Source: Syntrophomonadaceae bacterium (GTDB lineage: Bacteria > Bacillota > Syntrophomonadia > Syntrophomonadales > Syntrophomonadaceae). Taken from it: a DNA stretch of 64,000 bases. The stretch spans positions 1 through 64,000 of the forward strand of contig JAQWBP010000007.1 in assembly GCA_028706315.1 (NCBI GenBank), read 5' to 3'. Position 1 is the stretch's first letter. Each line of letters begins with the position of its first letter. This document shows positions 16,317-24,400 of the stretch, piece by piece. The position numbers and the translations under genes were made by a program. The notes beneath the pieces are model-generated. The model was not told the DNA's origin, ran no database searches, and worked only from the letters and a program-made list of their open reading frames with translations.

Positions 16317-17846
16317 TTAATATGCACCCTTCTTGCCTAAAACTACCCCCACGGTACGAAATAGGAGTGAAATATCAAGCCATAATGACCAGTTACGAAC
16401 ATACCAGGCTTCTAAACGTAACCGTCCATCAAAATCTATTTCGTTTCTGCCGCTAACCTGCCAAAGCCCTGTTATCCCAGGATTACCAAGAAGTATAGTA
16501 TCTGCATATACCCCCATTTGCTCCTTTTCACGTGGCAAATAAGGCCTTGCCCCTACTAAGCTCATATCGCCCTTCATAACATTTAAGAGCTGTGGTAGTT
16601 CATCAAGGCTAAATTTTCTCATCCATTTGCCGGAATTCGTTACCCGCGGGTCATATTCCCTGAGTTTTGCATATGTTTCCCATTCCTCTCTCGCCTTTGG
16701 ATTCTTCTCCAAATATTCTTCTAGTATTTTATCGTTTTCCTGATACATCGTTCGGAATTTATAACATTTAAACTGTTTTGCTCCTTTGCCAATTCTATTG
16801 CCAGAAAAAACAGCAGGCCCGGGAGAATCCAGCTTAATTATTAATGCTAAAATTAGCATTAGCGGCGCTGCCGGGATTAACATAATAAATCCAATAAATA
16901 AATCAAACAACCTTTTTGTTACAATATTTGCCCTGCTAGCCAGGTTATTCCGGGTACGGAAGGCGATTATTTGCTCATCAAAAAAATAATCTACTTCCCC
17001 ACTTATACCTGGAATTCCAAATAAATCTGGTACAACTAGTATCGAGCGGGTATAGGGCTGTAATTGATTAGTTAAAGCTACCAATTCATGTCCTGGTAAT
17101 TCCGGAGCGGCAACTACCACTCTCCTTATCCCTGTAGTATTCAAAATACTGGGTGTCTCAGTAAACCGGCCTAATACTGGATATTTGTTTCCATTCAGTT
17201 TAAGGCTCCTTTTTTTCCTTTGAGTATCATCCGATACAAAACCGGCTATAGTATATCCCAGATATTTATCATTAGCTAGAGCTTCTGCTACTATCTGCCC
17301 AGTTTTACCAGTTCCCATTATGATAAGTGATTCTTTCCATATACCTGCTTTTGCCAAAATAGTTTTTCCCAGATACCTGCTCAAAGGAAGGATAAATAAA
17401 GTAATGATATATGCGCCAACCAGTACGGTTCTGGATACCTCTCCACCGAGTTTGGCCAGGGAAACAGCGGCAAGTACTAATATAAAAGCCAGAGAAACAG
17501 CACCTAACATGCGTTTAATTTCCCTCCAGAATGGCAACCGTTTGGTGTAAAGTCCGGCATATGCCAGACATAATATATTAACGCCCAATACCCAGTATAT
17601 TTTGTCTGCTAGTTCAGGGGGCATGGCTGCAGGAAAAGCCGGAAATAATCCAGGTAAGATATGTATACGAAAATGATAACTTAAAGCCAGTGCTGCAAGA
17701 AGCCCAGCTATGTCTATTAACACTAGACTAGTAACGGCAATTACTTTTAATACTGATTGTCTAAAGCTAACCATTGGGGCTGTTAGGCCCTCTACCGGTG
17801 GTTCAATAACTATACCATTTTCTGCTTCACATATCAGCTTAGACAT
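16317..17846 (-). CDS. Undecaprenyl-phosphate sugar phosphotransferase (WbaP/PglC-type)
   Basis: A 509-residue polyprenyl-phosphate hexose-1-phosphate transferase. About five N-terminal membrane helices (30-160), a Rossmann-like CoA-binding region with MGTGKTGQIVAEAL (~178), then the C-terminal catalytic domain: KRLFDLFIGF (~308), YKFRTM (~363), KFSLDELPQLLNVMKGDMSL (~415) and GITGLWQVSGRN (~455). It loads the first sugar on the lipid carrier and so starts a surface polysaccharide. The WbaP-like length with a full N-terminal domain fits galactose or glucose, but the sugar is not decidable. It lies 20 bases downstream of the ligase gene and is probably co-transcribed with wzz. Confidence 0.9.
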   Translation of the reverse strand: MSKLICEAENGIVIEPPVEGLTAPMVSFRQSVLKVIAVTSLVLIDIAGLLAALALSYHFRIHILPGLFPAFPAAMPPELADKIYWVLGVNILCLAYAGLYTKRLPFWREIKRMLGAVSLAFILVLAAVSLAKLGGEVSRTVLVGAYIITLFILPLSRYLGKTILAKAGIWKESLIIMGTGKTGQIVAEALANDKYLGYTIAGFVSDDTQRKKRSLKLNGNKYPVLGRFTETPSILNTTGIRRVVVAAPELPGHELVALTNQLQPYTRSILVVPDLFGIPGISGEVDYFFDEQIIAFRTRNNLASRANIVTKRLFDLFIGFIMLIPAAPLMLILALIIKLDSPGPAVFSGNRIGKGAKQFKCYKFRTMYQENDKILEEYLEKNPKAREEWETYAKLREYDPRVTNSGKWMRKFSLDELPQLLNVMKGDMSLVGARPYLPREKEQMGVYADTILLGNPGITGLWQVSGRNEIDFDGRLRLEAWYVRNWSLWLDISLLFRTVGVVLGKKGAY

Positions 17847-17865
17847 GTTCTCTCCCTCCCCAGAG

Positions 17866-20796
17866 TTACTTTACCTTTAACAACTTTTCGAAAAGTTCAC
17901 TTGCTCTGCCGGAAGACATATCTTTTATAATCTGGTCCGGCTGGTCTGATTGTCCTGAACGAGCCAGAGCAGCTGCATACCACACCATATCATCCTCATG
18001 CTCGGTTCCTGTGTATACTGCATAGTTAAGTGGTGTATATTTCATGTAATCAACCTGGTATACAGTTCCTGATTTTACGCTTCCGGTACCAAGGTTAAAG
18101 TGCCGATGAATAACATCTTCAGGTACTCGTTCAATATTAGTATAAATTTGCCAATCACTAGACGAGTTAGATTTAAAACCATCCCAGAATAGCAAGTCAC
18201 GTGGTACAGACTTCTCCTTTGTATGCCAGTGAGACCAGACTGCCAGCTTATTATGTACACGCTCCCCAGCAGGGTTATCTTTACAGTTAAGCACCTTATA
18301 CCTTAATTCAAATTCATACTCACAACCTGGTTTTACCGGTATCTCCTTAGCTATAGTTATAGCTGTTGGGAAGTTTACCATGTCTTTTTTAGCTTCTATT
18401 TGCACACACTTACCATTAATCGCATCTTTATCTATTACTACGCTAACTTTCCAGTTTTCATCTTCAAATTCTGTTTTTCCAAAATCGACATCATCAAACT
18501 CTAATGCCAGTAGATTAGTAGCTAGTGGTTCAAGCTTATCTATTGTTGCTTGGTAATCCCCCAGTAAGTAGGCTGCTTTACCAATAGACATCCTGCGTTC
18601 TGGGGTAAGTCTTAGCTCTTTACCCTGCCATATATCACGATCAGGATTTAGCTTATCTTTTTGCTTTTCAATTTGTTTTTCTATGTTAACTAGTTTTTTA
18701 CTGTATTCTTTAGCTTTATCATACTGCCCGGCTTTAAAATAGTTGTCAATTGTCCCCCATAAAACTTTGCCTATTCCTATATAAGCATTTATATCATTAG
18801 GGCTAGTTTTAAGTGAGGCCTCTGCCTGTCTGATTATGCCTTCTACGTTTCCAAGTTTGGAACAGGTATTTAATAGTGAATTTCTTATACGAATATTATA
18901 GGGGCTTAACTTTTCTGCCTGTGTAACTTCATTTATTGCTTTTTGGTAATATTGCTGAGCTATTGCCTGGTTAGTATTGCGTAACTGGTTAACTCTGATG
19001 GCATACACCTGTGCCAGGTTAGCATGGTATGTGGCACTATGCGAGTCCAGGTTTACCGCCTTTGTATATTTTTGTTCGGCTAGCATAAGTTTTTCATTCT
19101 GTTTTTTAGCATCTTTTGAATTAGCAAAATCCTGGATGACTTTGTCACCTTGCTGGCAGGCACTATGTGCTGCAGTATAGCTGCTGCCGCAAACTAGAAT
19201 GACTAGTGCCAATACTGATGCTATAGCAATATTTATAACTGGCTTTTGAGGTAAAAATTTATAAGTGACTGCTTCGATATTATTTGTTGAATTTATAAGG
19301 GCAAATAATACCCAAAGTAGTATCGCTAAAGCTGCCAGAGATAAGTCAAAATCAAAGCTGGCATGCAGACCAAAAGCTAAGGCAGTACTAACAGTTCCCC
19401 AGGTAAGTATCCACTGGTCAGTTGCTTTAACCTGGTCATTTGCATCTATAGGCTTTTGTTTACGAGCTTTATAAATCTTATATACAGCTATGAGCAGCAG
19501 TATCCACATGGATAAGAAGGCTAATAAACCAATGGTACCTGCCTCTACCCATACCTGAATAAAATGGTTATGGGCCTCGGTAGTCCAGAAGAGATAATCC
19601 TGGTACTGATGGTAGAGTGCATTCCAACCACCTGCTCCTGTGCCTACTAGGGGATAGTCTTTAACTATGGCCATACCCCAGCGGGCAAAGTCATAGCGGG
19701 TTATATAGCTGGTATCTTGTAAGTCAGTTATCTGACTTATTTCTGTTGTGATATTTTCCGGGGTAAGGCTGGTGCTAGTTGGGGAAACTGCACCTTTTAA
19801 TGGAATTAGTACAGCAATTATACTTATGGCTAATACTCCGGTAACAACAAGAGCTGCGATCTTTTTCCCTTTATTTTGATAGATATATTGCAATATTTCC
19901 CATAAGCCCTGACCAGCTAGAATGATTAATACGCCGATAAGTACCAGGGGTAAACCACTAGCCTGGGTTTCTCCCGTTATGGCCGGAATGAAACGTGAGG
20001 CAGTAATTACTGCGGCCGCTATGGCTATACCCAGGTTATAGATGGATTTTAGCCGATATATTCCGGGCATACCGATTAAGAGTAAGACGGCACCGGCTGC
20101 GAATATGAGCCAGGCACCTTTGGATACTGCTCCTAATACTACCAGTATCATTATGTATGTAGATAGGCCATAGACAAATTTCATGACCAGATTTTTTTCT
20201 CGTATCCAGAGAGTTACCCCAATAAAGCTTAATACAGCTAGATAGGCAGCTGTGGCGTTAACATATTGCAGAGTAGACATGATTTGCTTGCCATCAAAAG
20301 CTGATGGGTAATTCGAATACCCGGTAGCAGCCATTATTCCTATTACAGCTACACCAACACCGGCGGCCAGAAGTACCCGTAATATATTTTCATAGGCCCG
20401 GTAGTCTTTTACTACCTGGGTTACCATCCAGTAGACCATGAAGAAATTAAGGGCTTTTAAAAAACCATAAAAAGCTTCGCCTGAATGAACGGCGCCGAGT
20501 AAGGAGAGCAGGTAGGCTATGGCATAAGCCAGTACTGCTAGATCCAACGGACTTTGGATTAAGGAGTAGTCTTTGCGGTGGATTTTATCAGCCCAGACCA
20601 GGATGAAGGCCAGGGCGGTAAATATGTGGTAGACGAACATGTCTTCAGGAAAGAAGAGCCCCCGGAAAAATGGGGGGTAAAAAATTATAAAGCCCACTGC
20701 AATGAAGGCTGCTATTGACAGCCATTTATTTAAATGCGTAGATTTATTTGCTAATTTTATTTGTTCTTTTTTTTGTTTCTTCCTCTTTTTTGACAT
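17866..20796 (-). CDS. O-antigen ligase/polymerase family protein with TPR and C-terminal beta domain
   Basis: A 976-residue membrane protein. Residues ~25-500 hold about 12 hydrophobic segments with the Wzy_C/WaaL core near 370-440 (ARWGMAIVKDYPLVGTGAGG, then TEAHNHFIQVWVEAGTIGLL). Residues ~560-760 are tetratricopeptide repeats (KYTKAVNLDSHSATYHANLA, AEKLSPYNIRIRNSL). The last ~200 residues are a beta-rich domain resembling a carbohydrate-binding module. The start is ATG 20796, with GGGGAG 7 bases upstream; a TTG five codons earlier is less likely. It probably polymerises or ligates glycan repeat units outside the membrane; the TPR part may guide chain length or partner proteins. Confidence 0.85.
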   Translation of the reverse strand: MSKKRKKQKKEQIKLANKSTHLNKWLSIAAFIAVGFIIFYPPFFRGLFFPEDMFVYHIFTALAFILVWADKIHRKDYSLIQSPLDLAVLAYAIAYLLSLLGAVHSGEAFYGFLKALNFFMVYWMVTQVVKDYRAYENILRVLLAAGVGVAVIGIMAATGYSNYPSAFDGKQIMSTLQYVNATAAYLAVLSFIGVTLWIREKNLVMKFVYGLSTYIMILVVLGAVSKGAWLIFAAGAVLLLIGMPGIYRLKSIYNLGIAIAAAVITASRFIPAITGETQASGLPLVLIGVLIILAGQGLWEILQYIYQNKGKKIAALVVTGVLAISIIAVLIPLKGAVSPTSTSLTPENITTEISQITDLQDTSYITRYDFARWGMAIVKDYPLVGTGAGGWNALYHQYQDYLFWTTEAHNHFIQVWVEAGTIGLLAFLSMWILLLIAVYKIYKARKQKPIDANDQVKATDQWILTWGTVSTALAFGLHASFDFDLSLAALAILLWVLFALINSTNNIEAVTYKFLPQKPVINIAIASVLALVILVCGSSYTAAHSACQQGDKVIQDFANSKDAKKQNEKLMLAEQKYTKAVNLDSHSATYHANLAQVYAIRVNQLRNTNQAIAQQYYQKAINEVTQAEKLSPYNIRIRNSLLNTCSKLGNVEGIIRQAEASLKTSPNDINAYIGIGKVLWGTIDNYFKAGQYDKAKEYSKKLVNIEKQIEKQKDKLNPDRDIWQGKELRLTPERRMSIGKAAYLLGDYQATIDKLEPLATNLLALEFDDVDFGKTEFEDENWKVSVVIDKDAINGKCVQIEAKKDMVNFPTAITIAKEIPVKPGCEYEFELRYKVLNCKDNPAGERVHNKLAVWSHWHTKEKSVPRDLLFWDGFKSNSSSDWQIYTNIERVPEDVIHRHFNLGTGSVKSGTVYQVDYMKYTPLNYAVYTGTEHEDDMVWYAAALARSGQSDQPDQIIKDMSSGRASELFEKLLKVK

Positions 20797-20812
20797 TCTA
20801 CTTCTCCCCAAT

Positions 20813-20862
20813 TTAAATGGCCACAGATCACACGGATTGCACTGATGATTACACGGTTTTTG
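20813..20862. repeat. CCACGGATTACACGGATT-family repeat copy
   Basis: ATGGCCACAGATCACACGG followed by a 10-12-base-period run of GGATT/GATTACACGG. It lies at the wzz/ligase junction and overlaps the last codons of the wzz gene. Other copies: 22264-22385, 23843-23876, 24293-24400. Confidence 0.7.
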
Positions 20863-22147
20863 GTCCCTTTATTTCTTTCTGCTCTTCTCCGTTGCGCATG
20901 TATTCCATGAAGAATACTGCAAAGGTGGAGAGCATTAGGCCAAGGACGGCAGCTATGGCTATATTTAATGCCTTTTTAGGTTTTACTGGTGTTTCTGGGG
21001 CAATCGCATCAGCTACAGTTGTTATGTTATTTTCGGCTATGTCTATAGCCTGGGTTATTTTTAGATCAGCTATTTTTGAGGTTAAGAGAGTAACTACTTT
21101 TTCTCTTCTGTCTACCTCATCCTGTAGTTTCTTTTCTTCAATCTGGTTATTTATAAGTTCACCTTCGAGTTCACGGATTTCGGCTTCTAACTGGCCAGTT
21201 TTCTGTCTGGCAGTAGCTATAGCTGATTCAGTCCCGGCCAGTGCTGTTGATTTTTCATTATAAGAATTAACTGCGGCCACATACGCTTCGTTAAGATTTT
21301 CGCTGGTTACCTGGCCGTTTTGTATGTCCAGGCCATTAGTTTGTAATGATAATATACCCTGGGCTGAACTGTTCGTAGTTATAGTTGCCGGGGTATTTTC
21401 TATATTCTTTTTTTCCTGCTGGATGCCCTGTCTAAGAGCACCCTGTTGAATTTCGGCACCTATGATTTGCGATTGGAATAGAGCTAGGTCTTCGTTTTTC
21501 TGCTGCAGCTGAGTAGTTAAGAATTCAATAGATCTTGACTGTAGTTTATAGTTTTTGAGATCCTCAGTAGCTAGCTTTAATTGTTCTTCTTCCTTGGCCA
21601 GCAGCTCTTTTTCCATCATTCCCAAAGAACGTTCCATTTTGCGAGCATTTATGATATTAACATTAGCAACGACTTTTTCCCTGATGGTATTGGCAACAGA
21701 GGCTGCCTGTTCAGGATCGCTGTTGCTCACAGTAATCGTTATCAGGTTAGTGCCTTTAGGGTTTTCAGTTTTTATGCTTTCACTCAGCTCGCGTCTTTTA
21801 CAATCTAACCCCAATTCCTTGATAGTAGCCTGCAGTATGGAGGGTGATTTCACCTGATGCTGACAGGCCTCCACACTCATCTGGGGTATTTCTCCCAGTT
21901 CCTGGACGACATCTTCAATATCACCTGTCGCTTGCCGGGTATCCTGCTGTTGGTTTACTGATATAACGGTGCTGGCCTCATAAACGGGATCAATTACAAA
22001 AAAGCTTAGGATTCCGCTAATAAGCATACAGATTACGGTTACAGCAATGATAGTAAATCTTCTTTTATGTAAAGTATTAAATATTTCTCTGAGGTCAATT
22101 TCTTCGAAGTCGGTATGGATAGGGTTGTTGTTGTCAGGTTGGGTCAT
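20849..22147 (-). CDS. Wzz-type polysaccharide chain-length determinant / co-polymerase
   Basis: A 432-residue protein with two membrane helices (about 33-54 and 385-408) framing a long extracytoplasmic coiled-coil region (~185-370), the Wzz/PCP layout. The N-terminal EEIDLREIFNTLHKRRF and the Pro-rich APETPVKPKKALN just before the second helix are typical. It sets glycan chain length with the polymerase. No BY-kinase domain or adjacent CpsB/CpsD kinase-phosphatase genes are in the window. AGAGGTG precedes ATG 22147. It is the first gene of a three-gene run with the ligase and sugar transferase. Confidence 0.88.
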   Translation of the reverse strand: MTQPDNNNPIHTDFEEIDLREIFNTLHKRRFTIIAVTVICMLISGILSFFVIDPVYEASTVISVNQQQDTRQATGDIEDVVQELGEIPQMSVEACQHQVKSPSILQATIKELGLDCKRRELSESIKTENPKGTNLITITVSNSDPEQAASVANTIREKVVANVNIINARKMERSLGMMEKELLAKEEEQLKLATEDLKNYKLQSRSIEFLTTQLQQKNEDLALFQSQIIGAEIQQGALRQGIQQEKKNIENTPATITTNSSAQGILSLQTNGLDIQNGQVTSENLNEAYVAAVNSYNEKSTALAGTESAIATARQKTGQLEAEIRELEGELINNQIEEKKLQDEVDRREKVVTLLTSKIADLKITQAIDIAENNITTVADAIAPETPVKPKKALNIAIAAVLGLMLSTFAVFFMEYMRNGEEQKEIKGPKTV

Positions 22148-22263
22148 GGTGCACCTCTTTTTGGTTTTTTTCTACTTCTATCGGTATATTTTAGCATATT
22201 TTGATAGGGAAAGAAGGACTAATTTGTGTTTTGTATGCGGGCTGCGGGGGGTTTACTTTTTTA

Positions 22264-22385
22264 ATAGCCACGGATAGCACGGATTACGCGGATTTTTTCT
22301 TCCCTTTTAATGGCCACGGATGGCACGGATTTCACGGTTTTTTATTCCTTTTTAAATAGCCACAGATTACGCGGATTTCACTGTT
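22264..22385. repeat. Three tandem-like copies of the CCACGGATTACACGGATT family
   Basis: ATAGCCACGGATAGCACGG, ATGGCCACGGATGGCACGG and ATAGCCACAGATTACGCGG, each followed by GGATTTCACGG-type runs and T-rich tails, about 45-50 bp apart. Gene-free DNA between wzz and the stalk-domain gene. Confidence 0.8.
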
Positions 22386-22402
22386 TTTCTTTTATTATAT
22401 AT

Positions 22403-22432
22403 ATTGCCGGGAATGCCTCCATTCCCGGCAAT
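22403..22432. terminator. Hairpin after stalk-domain gene
   Basis: ATTGCCGGGAAT / ATTCCCGGCAAT, perfect 12-bp arms and a 6-base loop, 14 bases past the stop at 22446. There is no clean T-run, and the core resembles the CCCGGAAT hairpin family, so it may be a lone repeat copy with terminator activity. Confidence 0.55.
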
Positions 22433-22445
22433 GTGGTTGGTATTA

Positions 22446-23822
22446 TTATTTGGTTAACTTACCGTTTGTGTCGAAGGTTATTATGGTTCCGCCGGTTACA
22501 TTTTGGTAGGTGCCGTCGGCGGCGGGTAGGGAGGTGGTGTTTAGTATGGTGCCGCTGCTGATGTAACCGTTATCGTGGAAGGTAACTGCGGTTTCTTTTT
22601 TAAATATGGCTTTTAAGGCTTCGGTATAAGGTAGTGAGGTATCGTCAGTTAAGGTACCTGTTTTAACGTAGCCATCAGGGCCGAAACTTATTGAGGTATC
22701 TTTTTTGAATTTAACGGTTCCGACATAACCGCCCTGGTGTTCTAGTTCGGTATCTTGTTTAAGGGTACCAGTTATAACATGGCTGTCCTCGTTTAATTCT
22801 ACCGTAGTGTTTTCTTTGAGCATAACTAGTTTGTTGTCCCGGTAGGGAAGGCTGGTACTATCTCTTAATGTTCCGCTGGTTACATAACCTTTGTCATTAA
22901 AGATTACCGGGGTATCGCCGGCAAAGGATAAGGCGTTATATTCTGCATAGGGAAGTACAACGTTACCGGCTATTATGCCGCTGGCCACATAGCCTTTTTC
23001 GTTAAAGTTTATGCTGGTGCCAGCTTTGAAGTTTACCACGTTACGATCACGGGAGGGGATTAATGATAGCTCTACGTTGTTAATATGAGCGTATTTTAAG
23101 CCAACTTCATTTAGTAAGGTACCACTTTTAAGGTTGCCATTGGCAAAGAAGGTGGCTTCTGTCCCCGCTTTGAATCTGACCTGGCCACCGTTGGCACTGC
23201 GGTCAGCAGCAGGTGATAACCAGCAGTCATCATTTATAATGCCGCTTTTTACATAGCCATTGTCATAGAGGTTTATAGTAGTGCCTTTTTTAAATTCAGC
23301 GGCACAACCTGCCCGGTATTCCAGGCTGGTGTCTTTGTCCAGAGTGTATTCGGTTACGATAGGCGGTTTTTCTTCTTTAACTGGTGCAGTTTTACTACCT
23401 ATATAGACTATGCGGGCGTTTGCATCCCAGTCGACTTTTTCCCCCAGACTTTCAGCTATAAAGCGGACGGGGACCATGGTATGACTGTCGATTATTATTG
23501 GAGCGGAATCCAGGGTTCTTTCGTTTCCGTTGATGTAGGCTAATTTGCTGTTGATGCGTATGGAGACTTTGGTGTCGCCTTTTACGGCTGAGACCAGGTT
23601 CATGTTAGCATCCCAGTCGATATCTGCTCCCAGGGCTTCGAATATGCCCCGCATGGGGACCATGGTGCGGTCGTTGATTATGGTCGGGTAGACATCAGTT
23701 TTTAAATCAGTACCGTTGATTTTTACCTTGATAGGGTTGGCTGCATCTGCACCGGCCGGGGCAAATGCCACGGATATTACCAGGCACAGGGCCACGGTTA
23801 TAGCAATACAGGCTTTTTTCAT
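22446..23822 (-). CDS. Secreted stalk-domain protein with internal repeats
   Basis: A 458-residue exported protein. The signal peptide ends near SVAFAPAGADA. Residues ~32-145 form the domain named copper amine oxidase N-terminal (stalk) domain: PTIINDRTMVPMRGIFEALG, DWDANMNLVSAVKG and PIIIDSHTMVPVRFIAESLG. From ~155 to the end there are about eight imperfect repeats of ~37 residues with the pattern F-K-x-GT-x-I-x-F-x-x-x-GYV-x-SGT-I/L, resembling MORN-like or phage-fibre beta repeats. No amine oxidase catalytic domain exists. Probably a surface or cell-wall protein. AGGAGG precedes ATG 23822. Repeats of the CCACGGATT family flank it on both sides. Confidence 0.75.
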   Translation of the reverse strand: MKKACIAITVALCLVISVAFAPAGADAANPIKVKINGTDLKTDVYPTIINDRTMVPMRGIFEALGADIDWDANMNLVSAVKGDTKVSIRINSKLAYINGNERTLDSAPIIIDSHTMVPVRFIAESLGEKVDWDANARIVYIGSKTAPVKEEKPPIVTEYTLDKDTSLEYRAGCAAEFKKGTTINLYDNGYVKSGIINDDCWLSPAADRSANGGQVRFKAGTEATFFANGNLKSGTLLNEVGLKYAHINNVELSLIPSRDRNVVNFKAGTSINFNEKGYVASGIIAGNVVLPYAEYNALSFAGDTPVIFNDKGYVTSGTLRDSTSLPYRDNKLVMLKENTTVELNEDSHVITGTLKQDTELEHQGGYVGTVKFKKDTSISFGPDGYVKTGTLTDDTSLPYTEALKAIFKKETAVTFHDNGYISSGTILNTTSLPAADGTYQNVTGGTIITFDTNGKLTK

Positions 23823-23842
23823 GTTAAGAACCTCCTATTTTT

Positions 23843-23876
23843 TTAATAGCCACGGATTACGCGGATTACACGGATC
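23843..23876. repeat. CCACGGATTACACGGATT-family repeat copy
   Basis: ATAGCCACGGATTACGCGG then ATTACACGGAT and a T-rich tail, between the stalk-domain gene and the GxxExxY gene. Confidence 0.8.
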
Positions 23877-23887
23877 TTTTTTTTCTT

Positions 23888-24277
23888 TTATTTTTTCGGG
23901 GTTAGTATTTTGCGTTTTATTTTTATTTCATCGCCAAAGTTAATAATTAAACCTACTTCTTTTTCTGTAGCTTTTAAGTAGTTTATAAGTTGTGCTTCAT
24001 GAGCTTTAGTTAATTCACTTATAGCCTTTAGTTCTACGATTACTTTGTCTTCTATTAAAAGGTCAGCAAAGTATTCACCTACTATTTTTTCATCATAATA
24101 TACATTTATTGGATGTTGCTGTATTGTTTTTAATCCTTGCTTTTCTAATTCAACTACTAAAGCATTTTCATAAATTTTCTCTAAAAATCCTGCTCCTAAT
24201 ATGTTATACACCCTGTAAGCGGCACCTATGATTTCTTTTGTCAGGTTTTCGTATAAGAGCTTTGTTGTGTTTACCAC
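23888..24277 (-). CDS. GxxExxY family protein
   Basis: A 129-residue protein with the family signature GFLEKIY at residues 30-36. D72 and E82-x-K84 (VGEYFADLL, then VIVELKA) match a PD-(D/E)XK nuclease-like core. Family function is not established; members are scattered through genomes, often in several copies. The start is GTG 24277, with AAGGAG 6 bases upstream. It is flanked within 20 bases on both sides by CCACGGATTACACGGATT repeats, unlike its neighbours, which suggests that gene and repeats travelled together. It shows no link to polysaccharide synthesis beyond location. Confidence 0.85.
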   Translation of the reverse strand: MVNTTKLLYENLTKEIIGAAYRVYNILGAGFLEKIYENALVVELEKQGLKTIQQHPINVYYDEKIVGEYFADLLIEDKVIVELKAISELTKAHEAQLINYLKATEKEVGLIINFGDEIKIKRKILTPKK

Positions 24278-24292
24278 AATGGTCTCCTTTTT

Positions 24293-24400
24293 TAATAGCC
24301 ACGGATTACACGGATTTCACGGATTTTTCTTCCTTTATTAATAGCCACGGGTTACACGAGTTAGGATCTGTGTAATCCGTGGTATCTGTGGCTATTTATT
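24293..24400. repeat. CCACGGATTACACGGATT-family repeats, last copy palindromic
   Basis: Two direct copies start at about 24293 and 24340. The second runs into an inverted copy so that ATAGCCACGGGTTACACGAG pairs with TGTGTAATCCGTGG...GTGGCTAT, a long imperfect hairpin directly after the amidase stop, which could end its transcript. Confidence 0.75.

Noticed and set aside
22446-23822. Copper amine oxidase enzyme
   Set aside because: Only the so-called N-terminal stalk domain is present; there is no catalytic domain or topaquinone site.
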